Positions 8,953 through 17,876 of a DNA stretch of 64,000 bases are shown here, piece by piece (position 1 is the first letter of the stretch; each line of letters starts with the position of its first letter). The stretch is from Planctomycetota bacterium. Its GTDB lineage: Bacteria > Planctomycetota > Brocadiia > Brocadiales > Brocadiaceae. The notes beneath the pieces were generated by a model, which saw only the letters and a list, made by a program, of their open reading frames with translations, was not told the origin of the DNA and did no database searches. Made by a program: the position numbers and the translations under genes. The stretch lies in NCBI GenBank assembly GCA_016873165.1, contig VGXV01000012.1, positions 20,516-84,515 of the forward strand, read 5' to 3'.

Positions 8953-10848
8953 CTATAGATCATCATCGTCCAGGTCATCATCCAGGTCAAAATCATCGAC
9001 TTCTTTTTCGGTGGTCTTCTTATAGTCCGGTATTTGTATATCTTTGATGGCAGTTTGATTTGTTTTAAACCAGTCAATTGAACCCAGGCCAATAATTTCA
9101 CCACGCGCAATTGCCGCGATTATATCTTCGCGGTAATTGCCCACAGCGGTATGATCTTTATAGAAGACTATTGTAATTATTTTATCTGAACACTGGTCGA
9201 GGAAATAATTACGGGCTTTATCGGACAGTGTTCTCAGCCCTTTTTCCTCAATCATTATCCAGTTGCAATTCGATTGAAGGGCGTTGATTAGTGTTAACGA
9301 AAATTTCAGGTCGGGGTCTATTCTTCTCCAAATATCCGGAGGTAAAGAAGCGTCCAGATTATCCGGCAACTGTTCGATGTATTTTTCCCACAAGCTTATT
9401 TTCTCTAAATCTTTCTGTAAATTATCAGTAGTATATTTTTTTGAATATCTCAAGGATTCCCGTAAGGAACGTTTCGGGAGAAATTCGTAATCAGCCGTTA
9501 CGAACCACATGGATTCAAGAGCGTTTTTTGTCTTTTCCGCAGAATGCCCAAGCATACAGCCGGTCAAAAACCCCAATGTATAGCGATTCAGTGCAATGGG
9601 GCTCAGGAGACTGATCCGACTTCCTTTCTTTAGTTCCCAGGATTCCAGAGAACCTTCTATTGCAGGCGGAGCGGGTGTATTAATAGTATAGTTTGCCGGA
9701 GGCGCTATCCCTGGCATTGGAGTAATGATAGTTGCATTGAGAAATTGGAAATATCTTCTGATCTGCGGATAAAGGCGGTTGATTCCGGTTGCTTTCCTGT
9801 TTACCTGTCTCATGTTGGTTAACATAAAGCGTAACGCGATCAAATAGACAATTAATTCTCCCCATCCCTTTCCTTCGGAAATAATGGATTTGCCCAAAAT
9901 GAGCAATATTAAGAAAATTGCCGTGGCAAGAACAATATTACTGATCAAATGGCTGTACTCCAATGATTTCAACCTGCCCTCATAGGCATCATGGAATTTT
10001 TTAATTGGACCGGAGGAAAAGAAGTTTTTTTCAAGCCATTGTTCATTCTCTGAAGCCGAAACTACCCATGCCTTTTGGTGTTGTATAATCCGTAAATATT
10101 CTTTGCTTGTTTTTTTTGCAAATTTTTCAAATGACGCAGAATTTCTCGCGGCATAGACGCTTACTTTATAAAGAAAAAAGGCAGAGATGCCCATTAGGGT
10201 AAAGTTTAAAAGGGTCAGGAGCGAATTGATATATAATAAGGTGGCAATTGCGACAATAAAGGTGGCCAATGGAATAATAGTATCGAGAATCATCCATAAC
10301 GCCCTGCTGCAAAATCTTGAATCCCTCCTTGCCAGACGAACGATAACTTTGTCATCACTGAAATCCTGTTCAACAGGGGTTCCGATTTTAAAGCCCGAAC
10401 CAAATAAAAGAAAAATCCTCTTTGCACAAAATTCTTCGTATCTTCTCCTTAATTTCAAACCCTTTGACTTTGAAAAATAAATAGACCATGCGGCGATCAA
10501 AAGTGAAAACAATATTGACAATCCGCATAAGATGAGAAGTAAATTGGAGGTGCGTGCATTGAATTCATAGTGCAGGAGTTTGATAGTCTTGCCGCTTTGC
10601 ATTGCTCTGGCGTAATAAATGGCAAGGCCAATCGTCCATACCTGAAATGATATCCCGATAAAATTGGTAAAAAGGATGAGGAATGATTCTTTTCTGAATC
10701 GCCAGATGGAATCCCCCACTAACCATTTGAGCACCAAACAATACTGGTCAAAGGTTTTCAGGAAACGATCATATCGGGTCTTTAAAAAAGAGTATATGTG
10801 TAACAATTTTGTATTTTTAAGAAATATATTTCGTCCGCTCGATCCCAA
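8953..10848 (-). CDS. ABC-exporter-like membrane protein with degenerate ATPase domain
   Basis: 631 residues. The first 340 carry about six membrane helices (near 54-78, 103-125, 185-205, 208-230, 300-322, 328-345), arranged as in type I ABC exporters. The second part follows an ABC ATPase but has lost its active site. Where the Walker A should be (after WELKKGSRISLL) stands SPIALNRYT, without the glycines and lysine. The signature motif is absent. The Walker B reads WIMIEEKGL, with Glu in place of Asp. The fold then continues through DIIAAIARGEIIGLG, as in real exporters. It ends in a very acidic tail (DDFDLDDDLDDDDL). The start is a TTG with AGGAG too close, so the exact start is uncertain. 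It may be a lipid-linked glycan flippase relic or a non-ATPase scaffold. Confidence 0.75.
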   Translation of the reverse strand: MGSSGRNIFLKNTKLLHIYSFLKTRYDRFLKTFDQYCLVLKWLVGDSIWRFRKESFLILFTNFIGISFQVWTIGLAIYYARAMQSGKTIKLLHYEFNARTSNLLLILCGLSILFSLLIAAWSIYFSKSKGLKLRRRYEEFCAKRIFLLFGSGFKIGTPVEQDFSDDKVIVRLARRDSRFCSRALWMILDTIIPLATFIVAIATLLYINSLLTLLNFTLMGISAFFLYKVSVYAARNSASFEKFAKKTSKEYLRIIQHQKAWVVSASENEQWLEKNFFSSGPIKKFHDAYEGRLKSLEYSHLISNIVLATAIFLILLILGKSIISEGKGWGELIVYLIALRFMLTNMRQVNRKATGINRLYPQIRRYFQFLNATIITPMPGIAPPANYTINTPAPPAIEGSLESWELKKGSRISLLSPIALNRYTLGFLTGCMLGHSAEKTKNALESMWFVTADYEFLPKRSLRESLRYSKKYTTDNLQKDLEKISLWEKYIEQLPDNLDASLPPDIWRRIDPDLKFSLTLINALQSNCNWIMIEEKGLRTLSDKARNYFLDQCSDKIITIVFYKDHTAVGNYREDIIAAIARGEIIGLGSIDWFKTNQTAIKDIQIPDYKKTTEKEVDDFDLDDDLDDDDL

Positions 10849-10895
10849 ACTCCTGTTTGGGAACCAGCGGTAAAGAGATGAAAAAAGAAGGTATT

Positions 10896-11681
10896 TTATT
10901 TTTTATAGCCCCAGAAATCACAGTAGTGAGGCATTAAATCAACAATTTTGGTTGCTTCTGCAACTAACCTTTTATCCTGTTCCTGCTGCCATCGATGCAC
11001 TCTTTTGTCCGTAATAATGCTGCCGTGCAGGTCATATTCGTCTTTCCTCTTAACATTTGCCGCGTTGAATCCCCCTATTGTACCGGTATCAGGGATTTCA
11101 CTTTCTACAAATGCCTTTATTTTTGGATATATTTCCCTATTTGTGCACAATTCCTCATATTTTACCTTAATACATTTTGCTTTTTTATACATTTCCATTT
11201 GTCTGTCAAACTCATTATTAAGGTGTGTCGATAAGGTTTCCGGAGTTAATTCTTTTTTCCAGCTTCCCTTTCCCTGTTGTAATCTGTGATAAACAGAAAT
11301 ATAGATATCCCTGGGGTCTCTTGCCGTCAGGATAATCCTCATGTCCGTAAACACCTTGTAATAATTTTGCCAGCCTCTGTTATGAATCTCTTTTACCCCT
11401 ATCTGATGGATGTGGGTGTCAAGTTTTGGCAGTAAATCATTTTTTAAGGCCTTGATAATGGAATTGTCTTCTTCGGTCAGATATTTTTGCTTAAATTCTT
11501 CAAGATTAATTCCCAATTGCAAAAACAATTTAAGATCATTCTCCCGTATCCGAAATTTGTTCTTCCCCAAATTCGGTTCCAGAAAGATAAATGAGTATGG
11601 CAGCATGGTTAATGCCTCGCTGAGCACCGTGCCGCCCGTCCTTCTTAATGAGGCAATATAAATAAATGGTTTTTTCTGCAT
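10896..11681 (-). CDS. Sulfotransferase-like protein
   Basis: 261 residues. The loop IASLRRTGGTVLSEAL at about 9-24 is the PAPS-binding loop, with Gly-Gly-Thr in place of the commoner Gly-Thr-Thr. The second motif is RIILTARDPRDIYISVYHRL near 114-133. It differs in sequence from the other three sulfotransferases of this block. The length is at the short end for the superfamily. It lies between the propeller-like gene (26 bases upstream) and the ABC-like gene (47 bases downstream). The substrate is unknown. Confidence 0.82.
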   Translation of the reverse strand: MQKKPFIYIASLRRTGGTVLSEALTMLPYSFIFLEPNLGKNKFRIRENDLKLFLQLGINLEEFKQKYLTEEDNSIIKALKNDLLPKLDTHIHQIGVKEIHNRGWQNYYKVFTDMRIILTARDPRDIYISVYHRLQQGKGSWKKELTPETLSTHLNNEFDRQMEMYKKAKCIKVKYEELCTNREIYPKIKAFVESEIPDTGTIGGFNAANVKRKDEYDLHGSIITDKRVHRWQQEQDKRLVAEATKIVDLMPHYCDFWGYKK

Positions 11682-11707
11682 CGGGATATCGTTCTTAAAA
11701 TTATCTA

Positions 11708-12742
11708 TTAACTACAAGCCAGTAAACCATGCACACATACGGCGATATCTTGTGAATATGAGAATATATCTAAGAGTTTTCCTTTTTCAATATCGAATTC
11801 CGCAATGGTTGCGGGAGAGAATCCCACAAGGATGCGAGACTGATCGACAGGGCTGAGGCCGCGTAAAAACAGCGGACTTTTTATTTCATGTTCTCTATTC
11901 ATAAAATTGGAAAAAAGGTTAAATACACGAAAGAAAGAAGATGACTTTGCCTGAGGAAACTGGCTTGCAGACTGGTATATAGCGTTTATTTCAGGAAAGT
12001 CTAACAAATTCAGAGATCTCACCAATTTGCCGTCCTGTGTATACACCATAACCCTTTTTCCCTTGGTATCGTTAATCAATATTTTGTCTCCAAAAAATAC
12101 AAGGTTGTGACACCCGGCAATAGATGGGTCTTCCAGCACAAAACGGTTCGTTGTTGTATTATAAACGGCGCCAAACCGGTTCAAAAGAACGTATAACTGT
12201 TCCTGATGAACTGCAACCGCATTTAAATGCGTATGACTTGGCTGCCGTGCAGGCAATACTTTCAACCAAAGCATTCTGTTGTCGATTGTTTTATCAATTT
12301 TTAACGGAGTGAGTGAAAAATGTTTCTTTAAGTTTGCATCTTCTCTTGCCCACCAGCAATCAATATAATTCCCTTGTGTATCAATGCCGATAATACAATC
12401 TATTGCAGTGGAAGTAAGCCAGATTACATTATCATTGAGAAAAATTTCGTGCAATCCGACAAATAAATTGTTTGATATTTTTCCCTTTGGCCTAAGGAAA
12501 GAATCAAAAAGGTGCAAACTATGATAGGTTGCGACATAGATCGTGTTATTGATCTTAACGATGCCTCTTCCACCCCTTGAGTTGCCCCTTGGATTAGCAT
12601 CGTCTTTTTCTGTAATGAGGGGGTCGGTGGGTGATAAAATTGCTTTTGCATGTACTTTTTTTGTTGACCAGTCGATGTGAACCAATTCTCCGCCTTGTGA
12701 AATCGGTCCTTGCCGGACAACCGTGCTAAAATATACGTCCAT
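11708..12742 (-). CDS. Beta-propeller-like protein of unknown function
   Basis: 344 residues made of repeated short beta-strand patterns (VKINNTIYVATYHSLHLFD, NDNVIWLTSTAIDCIIGID, HQEQLYVLLNRFGAVY, FGDKILINDTKGKRVMVY). This is as expected for a six- or seven-bladed propeller of the NHL/YncE kind. There is no signal peptide, so it is probably cytosolic. I do not recognise a named family; similar propellers occur near sulfotransferases and glycosyltransferases in other bacteria (memory, not checked). No clear ribosome site is seen before the ATG. It is 42 bases downstream of a GT4 gene in the same block. Confidence 0.7.
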   Translation of the reverse strand: MDVYFSTVVRQGPISQGGELVHIDWSTKKVHAKAILSPTDPLITEKDDANPRGNSRGGRGIVKINNTIYVATYHSLHLFDSFLRPKGKISNNLFVGLHEIFLNDNVIWLTSTAIDCIIGIDTQGNYIDCWWAREDANLKKHFSLTPLKIDKTIDNRMLWLKVLPARQPSHTHLNAVAVHQEQLYVLLNRFGAVYNTTTNRFVLEDPSIAGCHNLVFFGDKILINDTKGKRVMVYTQDGKLVRSLNLLDFPEINAIYQSASQFPQAKSSSFFRVFNLFSNFMNREHEIKSPLFLRGLSPVDQSRILVGFSPATIAEFDIEKGKLLDIFSYSQDIAVCVHGLLACS

Positions 12743-12784
12743 TCACTTGTTTCTCCCCAAAAGGTATCTGAATCAAAATAGTAT

Positions 12785-13939
12785 TTACAGGCCAAAGGCG
12801 TCTTTTGCGTGTTGTATCGTATTTTTCCATGAAAATATTTTTTGAGATTCCACAGTATTCCTTGTGTATTCCCCGATGGTCTCCGGAACTGATAATTCTT
12901 CTATTGCGCGCACAAGGCCGTCAACGTCCGGGTCAAAGCAGGGAATCCCGGAAAATGTGTAACCTGTCTTATGCGATTTTACGAGAATGCCATTATACCT
13001 GTCCTGAATTATTTCATTATGAGGTGGAATATTATTGGTAATTGTGGGTAGTCCAAAAGAGATAGCTTCATAAAAATGCTGCCCTAATCCTTCCCACCTG
13101 CTTGGAGCAAGGCAGACGTGGCATGAGGAAAATAAATCATAATATTCCTTTGCCGTTAAATCTTCTTTCATGTGGATAATTCTTTTGTCGGCGATATCAT
13201 TGATATGTTCCGTATTTGACCGTTCTCCCTGTGCCTTGATAATGAGTCGTATATCGGGATTTTTTACCTGTGTGAAGGCTTTCACTGTTTTTCGTATGGG
13301 TTTTCTTCCGCCCTGAAAGCCTCCGGGAAAATAAAAATAGATCGCATCTTTGCGCTTTTCTGATACGGAATTGAGAAGTTCCGGGTGGCATCCCCACGGC
13401 ACCCACGGGCTGTCAACGCCAAAGTCTGCATATCGCACGCATTCGCATTTGTTGAGTGAATAAATTATGTCATAAGCGTCTTTTGCGCCTTTTAAAGGGC
13501 GTATTCTTGAATTGCTCAGAAAACATCTTCCTAAATTTTTCCAGCGGAACGGCTTCAGGGGTATTTTTTTGTAGCCGGTCAGATGTTGTATTCCGAAACT
13601 TTCCCATATAAATCTTCCGATCGTTTTTATTCCCATCGCGCGTAAAGCCGCAATTTCAGGGAATTGCATATTTGAATCGAAAAATATCACCGCCAGTGAG
13701 TTTTTTCTCGCCCATTCTCTGTATTCTTTTAAGGGAATGACAAAATTGGAGGCATGGGTAACATTTTCCTGGTCCCATACGTCTGATTTGGCAATGTGTT
13801 TCGGCAATGCGTCATTATCTCTTGTAGGCCTCGCAAGCACAAAGGTTTTATGTCCGAGTTCATCAAAAATGGAGCGAAGGTAGCGCGAAACGGTAGCCTG
13901 GCCTCTATTTAACCAGGTACTGACTATTCCGATATGCAT
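12785..13939 (-). CDS. GT4-family glycosyltransferase (tandem paralog 1)
   Basis: 384 residues, GT-B fold. It starts MHIGIVSTWLNRGQATVSRY. The EX7E region is CLAPSRWEGLGQHFYEAISF, near 276-295, followed by GLPTITNNIPPHNEII. KAQGER and the FPGGFQGGRKPIRK loop mark the donor-binding half. It is closely similar over its whole length to the next gene upstream (13961-15121), including long identical stretches, so the pair arose by tandem duplication. It is 21 bases downstream of that paralog and no doubt in one operon with it. Donor and acceptor are unknown. Confidence 0.9.
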   Translation of the reverse strand: MHIGIVSTWLNRGQATVSRYLRSIFDELGHKTFVLARPTRDNDALPKHIAKSDVWDQENVTHASNFVIPLKEYREWARKNSLAVIFFDSNMQFPEIAALRAMGIKTIGRFIWESFGIQHLTGYKKIPLKPFRWKNLGRCFLSNSRIRPLKGAKDAYDIIYSLNKCECVRYADFGVDSPWVPWGCHPELLNSVSEKRKDAIYFYFPGGFQGGRKPIRKTVKAFTQVKNPDIRLIIKAQGERSNTEHINDIADKRIIHMKEDLTAKEYYDLFSSCHVCLAPSRWEGLGQHFYEAISFGLPTITNNIPPHNEIIQDRYNGILVKSHKTGYTFSGIPCFDPDVDGLVRAIEELSVPETIGEYTRNTVESQKIFSWKNTIQHAKDAFGL

Positions 13940-13960
13940 GATTGTGTCTCTCTTGTTTTT

Positions 13961-15121
13961 TTATAATCCAAAAGTTTTTTTGATTTGTTCCGTGGTAGTA
14001 TCCCATGAATATTTTTTTTGCAACCGTATCGTATTCTTTGAAAGTTCTTCTATTTTTTTCATGTCAGATAGTTCTTCTATTGCCCTTGCAAGATCATTTA
14101 CGTCAGGGTCATAAATGGGTATCCCCGACTGTTTATAACCGATTTTAACTGATTTTACAAGTAATCCGTTATTTTCATTTTCGATGACTTCGTTATGAGG
14201 AGGGATATTATTGGTGATTGTGGGTAATCCGAAAGAGATTGCTTCATAAAAATGTTGTCCTAATCCTTCCCATCTGCTTGGAGCCAAACATACGTGACAG
14301 GATGAGAATAAATCGTAGTATTCTTTTGCAGGGATATCTTTGACAATTTTTATGAGCCGTGAGTCCGAATAGGCATCAATGTTTTCGGTGGTAGTTCTCG
14401 TTCCCTGAGCTTTTATAATAAGGCGGATATCCGGGTTTTTTACCTTCATGAAAGCTTCAACGGTCTTTTTCAGGGGTTTTCTTGCCCCCTGAAAACCGCC
14501 GGGAAAGAAAAAATAAATCGCATCTTCCCGCTTTTTTGATTTTACTTCAAGAAGTTCCGGGTGGCAGCCCCACTGAATCCATGGGCTGTCAATTCCAAAA
14601 TTTTTATACCGGGTTTGTTCACATTTGGTAAGCGAATATACGATAGTAAATGCTTCCTTAGCTCCGGCAATATCCTTGTTGGCAAAGCATTCTCCTGCAT
14701 ATCGATAAAAAGATTTCACATCTCCGGTTTTAAATATGGTTTTTAGACTTTTTGCGTGTTTTTCTCCAAAACATTCCCAGACGAAACGTCCGTAAGTTTT
14801 TATTCCCGTTGAACGCAAATGTTTAATTTTTTCATATTCATTATTTTCGTCAAAAAAAATGATCCGGAGTGAATTTTTTTCTGTCCATCCCAGATACTCT
14901 TTCAGGGGGATAAAAAAATGTGAAGCCTTAGTGACGTTTTTCTGGTTCCATACGTCAGTTGTGGAGATAAAATTTGGCAGATCATCGGTATCGCTTGTAG
15001 GACGGGCGAGTACGAATGTGTGATGCCCAAGATTGTCAAGAACAGACCGGATATAACGGGACACGGTGCTTTGCCCCCGGTTCCACCATGAGCTTACTAT
15101 CCCTATGTTAAGTTTTTCCAT
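13961..15121 (-). CDS. GT4-family glycosyltransferase (tandem paralog 2)
   Basis: 386 residues, with the same layout as its neighbour at 12785-13939. It opens MEKLNIGIVSSWWNRGQSTV, then has FFPGGFQGARKPLKKTVEAF and the EX7E region in SRWEGLGQHFYEAISFGLPT. The region after the first 130 residues (an insert with ECFGEKHAKSLKTIFKTG) differs most between the copies and may set acceptor choice (inference). It starts 12 bases after the upstream sulfotransferase stop. No membrane helix is seen, so it is a cytosolic or peripheral enzyme. Confidence 0.9.
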   Translation of the reverse strand: MEKLNIGIVSSWWNRGQSTVSRYIRSVLDNLGHHTFVLARPTSDTDDLPNFISTTDVWNQKNVTKASHFFIPLKEYLGWTEKNSLRIIFFDENNEYEKIKHLRSTGIKTYGRFVWECFGEKHAKSLKTIFKTGDVKSFYRYAGECFANKDIAGAKEAFTIVYSLTKCEQTRYKNFGIDSPWIQWGCHPELLEVKSKKREDAIYFFFPGGFQGARKPLKKTVEAFMKVKNPDIRLIIKAQGTRTTTENIDAYSDSRLIKIVKDIPAKEYYDLFSSCHVCLAPSRWEGLGQHFYEAISFGLPTITNNIPPHNEVIENENNGLLVKSVKIGYKQSGIPIYDPDVNDLARAIEELSDMKKIEELSKNTIRLQKKYSWDTTTEQIKKTFGL

Positions 15122-15133
15122 TTTTGAAAATAA

Positions 15134-16114
15134 TTAAATGAGATATTCATATCCTGCCGCTTTGAGTTCTTCCTCCATATTAATTTCTTTTACTGCTTTG
15201 CGCCAGTGAGGATTGTCTGGCGCGAAAAAAGAAGGTGTTCGCTGGATATTTTTCTGTACCCATTCAAGAACGTGTTTCGGCAGGGGTAGTTCCATGAATT
15301 CATATAATGTTTTTACCGTTTGTTCCGGTTCGGAAAGCAGGTTTTCATGCCGAAAGAGAAAATAGTTGTTTCCGAATAACGCTTGTCCGACGTCGTGAGT
15401 TCTTCGAAACATAATTTTCCACAGAAGCATAACCCTCATATACGCCTTGCATTTGCTGAGATAAGAATATTCAGGAGTTTTCAGCAGTATGTCGGATAAT
15501 GTGCGGCTTGCGCCGATCAATACTTCCGGACCGCTTTCGAAGAAACTATTCTCGTTTGAGAAATTGTCGCGCAGTTTTTGTTTTTTCCCGAAAAAAAACG
15601 ATGCCGTGACAGAACGTGGGTCACGTATAAGATGAACAAATTTTGCTTTTGGGTCGATTTCCCATAACACCTTAATTTTTGAAAACATCCGGGTAAACTT
15701 TATCATGGTATGTTCTGCCTGTAAAATCATGAATTTTATGTATTCTCTTGCGTAATCAGGCAAATCAGTTTCAAACTCAAGCGCTGGTTCTCGTGGCGCG
15801 CCGTAATTGAGCAAATTTTCTTTTTCTATCACCGGCAATTTTAATGACGTTAAATTTTTGATGGATTTACGGAAGGATTCTTCCTTATTTATCTTTTCCA
15901 GATGAAAATGAGGATATTTTTTCATAAAAGAAGCACGGCATTTCCTTACATTTTCATAAAAATCTACCTGTCTCATTCTGCTGCCACCCCCGAGTGTATC
16001 ATCGATTGCAGTAGATAAGGGTTCATAGTAACAGTTAAATCTTCCGTCTTCCCATAGGATATCGAATGCAATAGTCGTTCCGGAACGCCTCATCCCCTGC
16101 ATGAAAATATTCAT
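15134..16114 (-). CDS. Sulfotransferase family protein, first gene of the glycan block
   Basis: 326 residues. The PAPS loop IFMQGMRRSGTTIAFDIL is at the very N-terminus (about 3-20) and the 3'-phosphate motif KFVHLIRDPRSVTASFFFGK near 179-198. It is larger than the other three, with an insert between the motifs. It is the first gene of the leftward run of nine, so the promoter for the block is likely in 16115-16277, shared divergently with rnpA. A short palindrome (16141-16165) lies there. The acceptor is not known. Confidence 0.85.
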   Translation of the reverse strand: MNIFMQGMRRSGTTIAFDILWEDGRFNCYYEPLSTAIDDTLGGGSRMRQVDFYENVRKCRASFMKKYPHFHLEKINKEESFRKSIKNLTSLKLPVIEKENLLNYGAPREPALEFETDLPDYAREYIKFMILQAEHTMIKFTRMFSKIKVLWEIDPKAKFVHLIRDPRSVTASFFFGKKQKLRDNFSNENSFFESGPEVLIGASRTLSDILLKTPEYSYLSKCKAYMRVMLLWKIMFRRTHDVGQALFGNNYFLFRHENLLSEPEQTVKTLYEFMELPLPKHVLEWVQKNIQRTPSFFAPDNPHWRKAVKEINMEEELKAAGYEYLI

Positions 16115-16140
16115 GTGCTAAACCTCAATGATGATGAATG

Positions 16141-16165
16141 ATAGTATAGAAAACTTTCATACTAT
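16141..16165. promoter_or_regulatory. Palindrome between sulfotransferase block and rnpA
   Basis: ATAGTAT and ATACTAT flank an 11-base centre in the divergent intergenic region, 26 bases upstream of the sulfotransferase start. It could be an operator or a chance AT-rich palindrome. No other regulatory element is clear in 16115-16277. Confidence 0.3.
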
Positions 16166-16277
16166 ATTTGTATTGCGCTATTAATGTCAAGATGTTTTAA
16201 TTCTTCATAGATAATAGATAGGGCAGGGATTTTGTGAGAGAATTTTCGGGTGGGACATGAAACATTATTGATTTGGT

Positions 16278-16658
16278 ATGGGGACAATAAATTATAAATT
16301 CACAAAAGCGGAGCGTTTGTTACGAAAGAGGGAGTTTGACAGGGTTTTTGATGAAGGAAAAGTATTTAAAAATAAATTTATTACTCTGTATGTCGCTCCT
16401 GGCGCTCAGAAGTGTTCCCGGCTGGGACTGATAGTCAGTAAAAAAATCGGGAATGCAGTATGCCGAAACCGTGTAAAACGATTATTACGAGAGGTTTTTC
16501 GGTTAAATAAAAATATGTTGGTGATAAATGTGGATATTGTTATTATTCCGCGAAACACATTTTTACCTTCTTTGAAATTGTCCGATATTGATATTGGGTT
16601 TAAGAAGGCAATTCTTCAAATCAATAAAAATTTTACGAATGAAGTTCATCATCATTAA
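16278..16658 (+). CDS. rnpA: Ribonuclease P protein component
   Basis: Protein subunit of RNase P, which trims tRNA 5' leaders. 126 residues, a normal size. It has the family's basic core: KAERLLRKREFDRVF at the N-terminus and RLGLIVSKKIGNAVCRNRVKRLLREVFR near 49-76 (the RNR signature is NRVKRLLRE). The ribosome site is poor. Its 3' end overlaps yidD by 20 bases, the usual rnpA-yidD pairing. Unusually, no rpmH is seen in the 160 bases upstream. Confidence 0.95.
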   Translation: MGTINYKFTKAERLLRKREFDRVFDEGKVFKNKFITLYVAPGAQKCSRLGLIVSKKIGNAVCRNRVKRLLREVFRLNKNMLVINVDIVIIPRNTFLPSLKLSDIDIGFKKAILQINKNFTNEVHHH

Positions 16659-16848
16659 ACTGCTTCAACTATATAAATTTGCCGTTTCGCCTCTTTTCCA
16701 GCATGCCTGCAGGTTTGAACCTACGTGTTCTCAGTACATGATCGATGCGGTACAAAAGAAGGGGGCTGTGCGGGGAATCGCTTTAGGAGTTTGGAGGATA
16801 TTGCGCTGCAATCCCTTTGGTGGCTCAGGATATGATCCGGTAAAATAA
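16639..16848 (+). CDS. yidD: YidD-family membrane protein insertion efficiency factor
   Basis: 69 residues from the ATG at 16639 (MKFIIIKLLQLYKFAVSP). It has the family's conserved core CRFEPTCSQYMIDAVQKKG and CNPFGGSGYDPV. It sits at the inner membrane and helps YidC-mediated insertion. The start chosen gives the normal family N-terminus and a 20-base overlap with rnpA, which suggests translational coupling; a frame opening at 16588 would add 17 atypical residues. yidC does not follow; the next gene is convergent, three bases away. Confidence 0.93.
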   Translation: MKFIIIKLLQLYKFAVSPLFQHACRFEPTCSQYMIDAVQKKGAVRGIALGVWRILRCNPFGGSGYDPVK

Positions 16849-16851
16849 TAT

Positions 16852-17562
16852 TCAGTTTTCTTGCGGTGCGTTGCGGATTAAATCTTCATAAAGTTTTAAT
16901 TCTTTGTCGGCCTCTTCATTCAAACCTTTCTTTCTGTACGCAAATTCTAAGTTTTTGTGAGTCATTGGAATCGTGGGGTTAAGTTGAATAGATTTCTTTA
17001 ACTCTACGATTGCCTCGTCCAGTTTGTCTATTTCCGTGTAAGCCGCGCCCAAATTATTATGTGAAACGGGGTCGTCCGGTTGTTTTTCGAGTACCTTCTT
17101 ATATGCGTTGATAGCGTCGGCAAAACGGTTTTTTTGCGCGTATGCAATCCCCAGTGCGTAGTGTGCTTCCGTGAAATCGGGTTTCAGTTCAACTGCCTTT
17201 TCCCAAAAGGCAACGGCATTATCCTGATTGTTATTTCGCGCTTGTATTGCTCCGACATTATAAAGCACCTGCGGGTCGTAAGGATATAACTCCAATACTA
17301 TTTTATATTCTTCAATGGCTTTATCGAGCAGCCCTTTTTTATGATAAACAGTCGCAATGTTGCAATGTGCGTCTCTGTTGTACGGATCTATACGTAATGC
17401 CTTGTTATAATATACAAGTGCTTCATCAAGTTTTCCCTGATTATCTAAAAGGACGCCCTGGCGGTTGTAATTATCCGGGTCTTGTACGCCGCAACCTTCC
17501 GTTGACAGGATAAAAAATATAAGCAGGCAAATTTTGTATTTTGTATATGAGCGAAGAAACAT
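16852..17562 (-). CDS. TPR-repeat lipoprotein
   Basis: 236 residues. A short signal peptide with a lipobox-like STEGC near residue 24 suggests a lipid-anchored envelope protein. About six TPR units follow (patterns YNRQGVLLDNQGKLDEALVYYNKALRIDP, AHYALGIAYAQKNRFADAINAYKKVLE and similar). TPRs bind partner proteins; the partner is unknown. It is convergent with yidD (3 bases) and divergent from tRNA-Arg. It is probably expressed alone. 17563-17785 carries its promoter side and no gene. Confidence 0.88.
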   Translation of the reverse strand: MFLRSYTKYKICLLIFFILSTEGCGVQDPDNYNRQGVLLDNQGKLDEALVYYNKALRIDPYNRDAHCNIATVYHKKGLLDKAIEEYKIVLELYPYDPQVLYNVGAIQARNNNQDNAVAFWEKAVELKPDFTEAHYALGIAYAQKNRFADAINAYKKVLEKQPDDPVSHNNLGAAYTEIDKLDEAIVELKKSIQLNPTIPMTHKNLEFAYRKKGLNEEADKELKLYEDLIRNAPQEN

Positions 17563-17785
17563 GGATTTGTACCTCTTGTGATAGTTTAAATTGTTTACGA
17601 TTACCCCAATGGGCTATTATTCTAATTCCAAATTTTTTGACTTCAAATAAATTCTGAAGACGAATCTTTCGATTTAAGCATAGCATAATTAATGGCATAT
17701 TATAAAGAAATTACTGTTTGATTTTTCATCATATCACGAATATAATTAAACCCTTAATAAATTTTTAGAATTTTAAGAGACTAGT

Positions 17786-17859
<74 letters not shown>

Positions 17860-17876
17860 TTAATATATTTACCTTT

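Noticed and set aside
12424..12795. Leftward 123-codon frame overlapping the propeller and GT4 genes
   Set aside because: It lies in another frame over two real genes and has no recognisable content.
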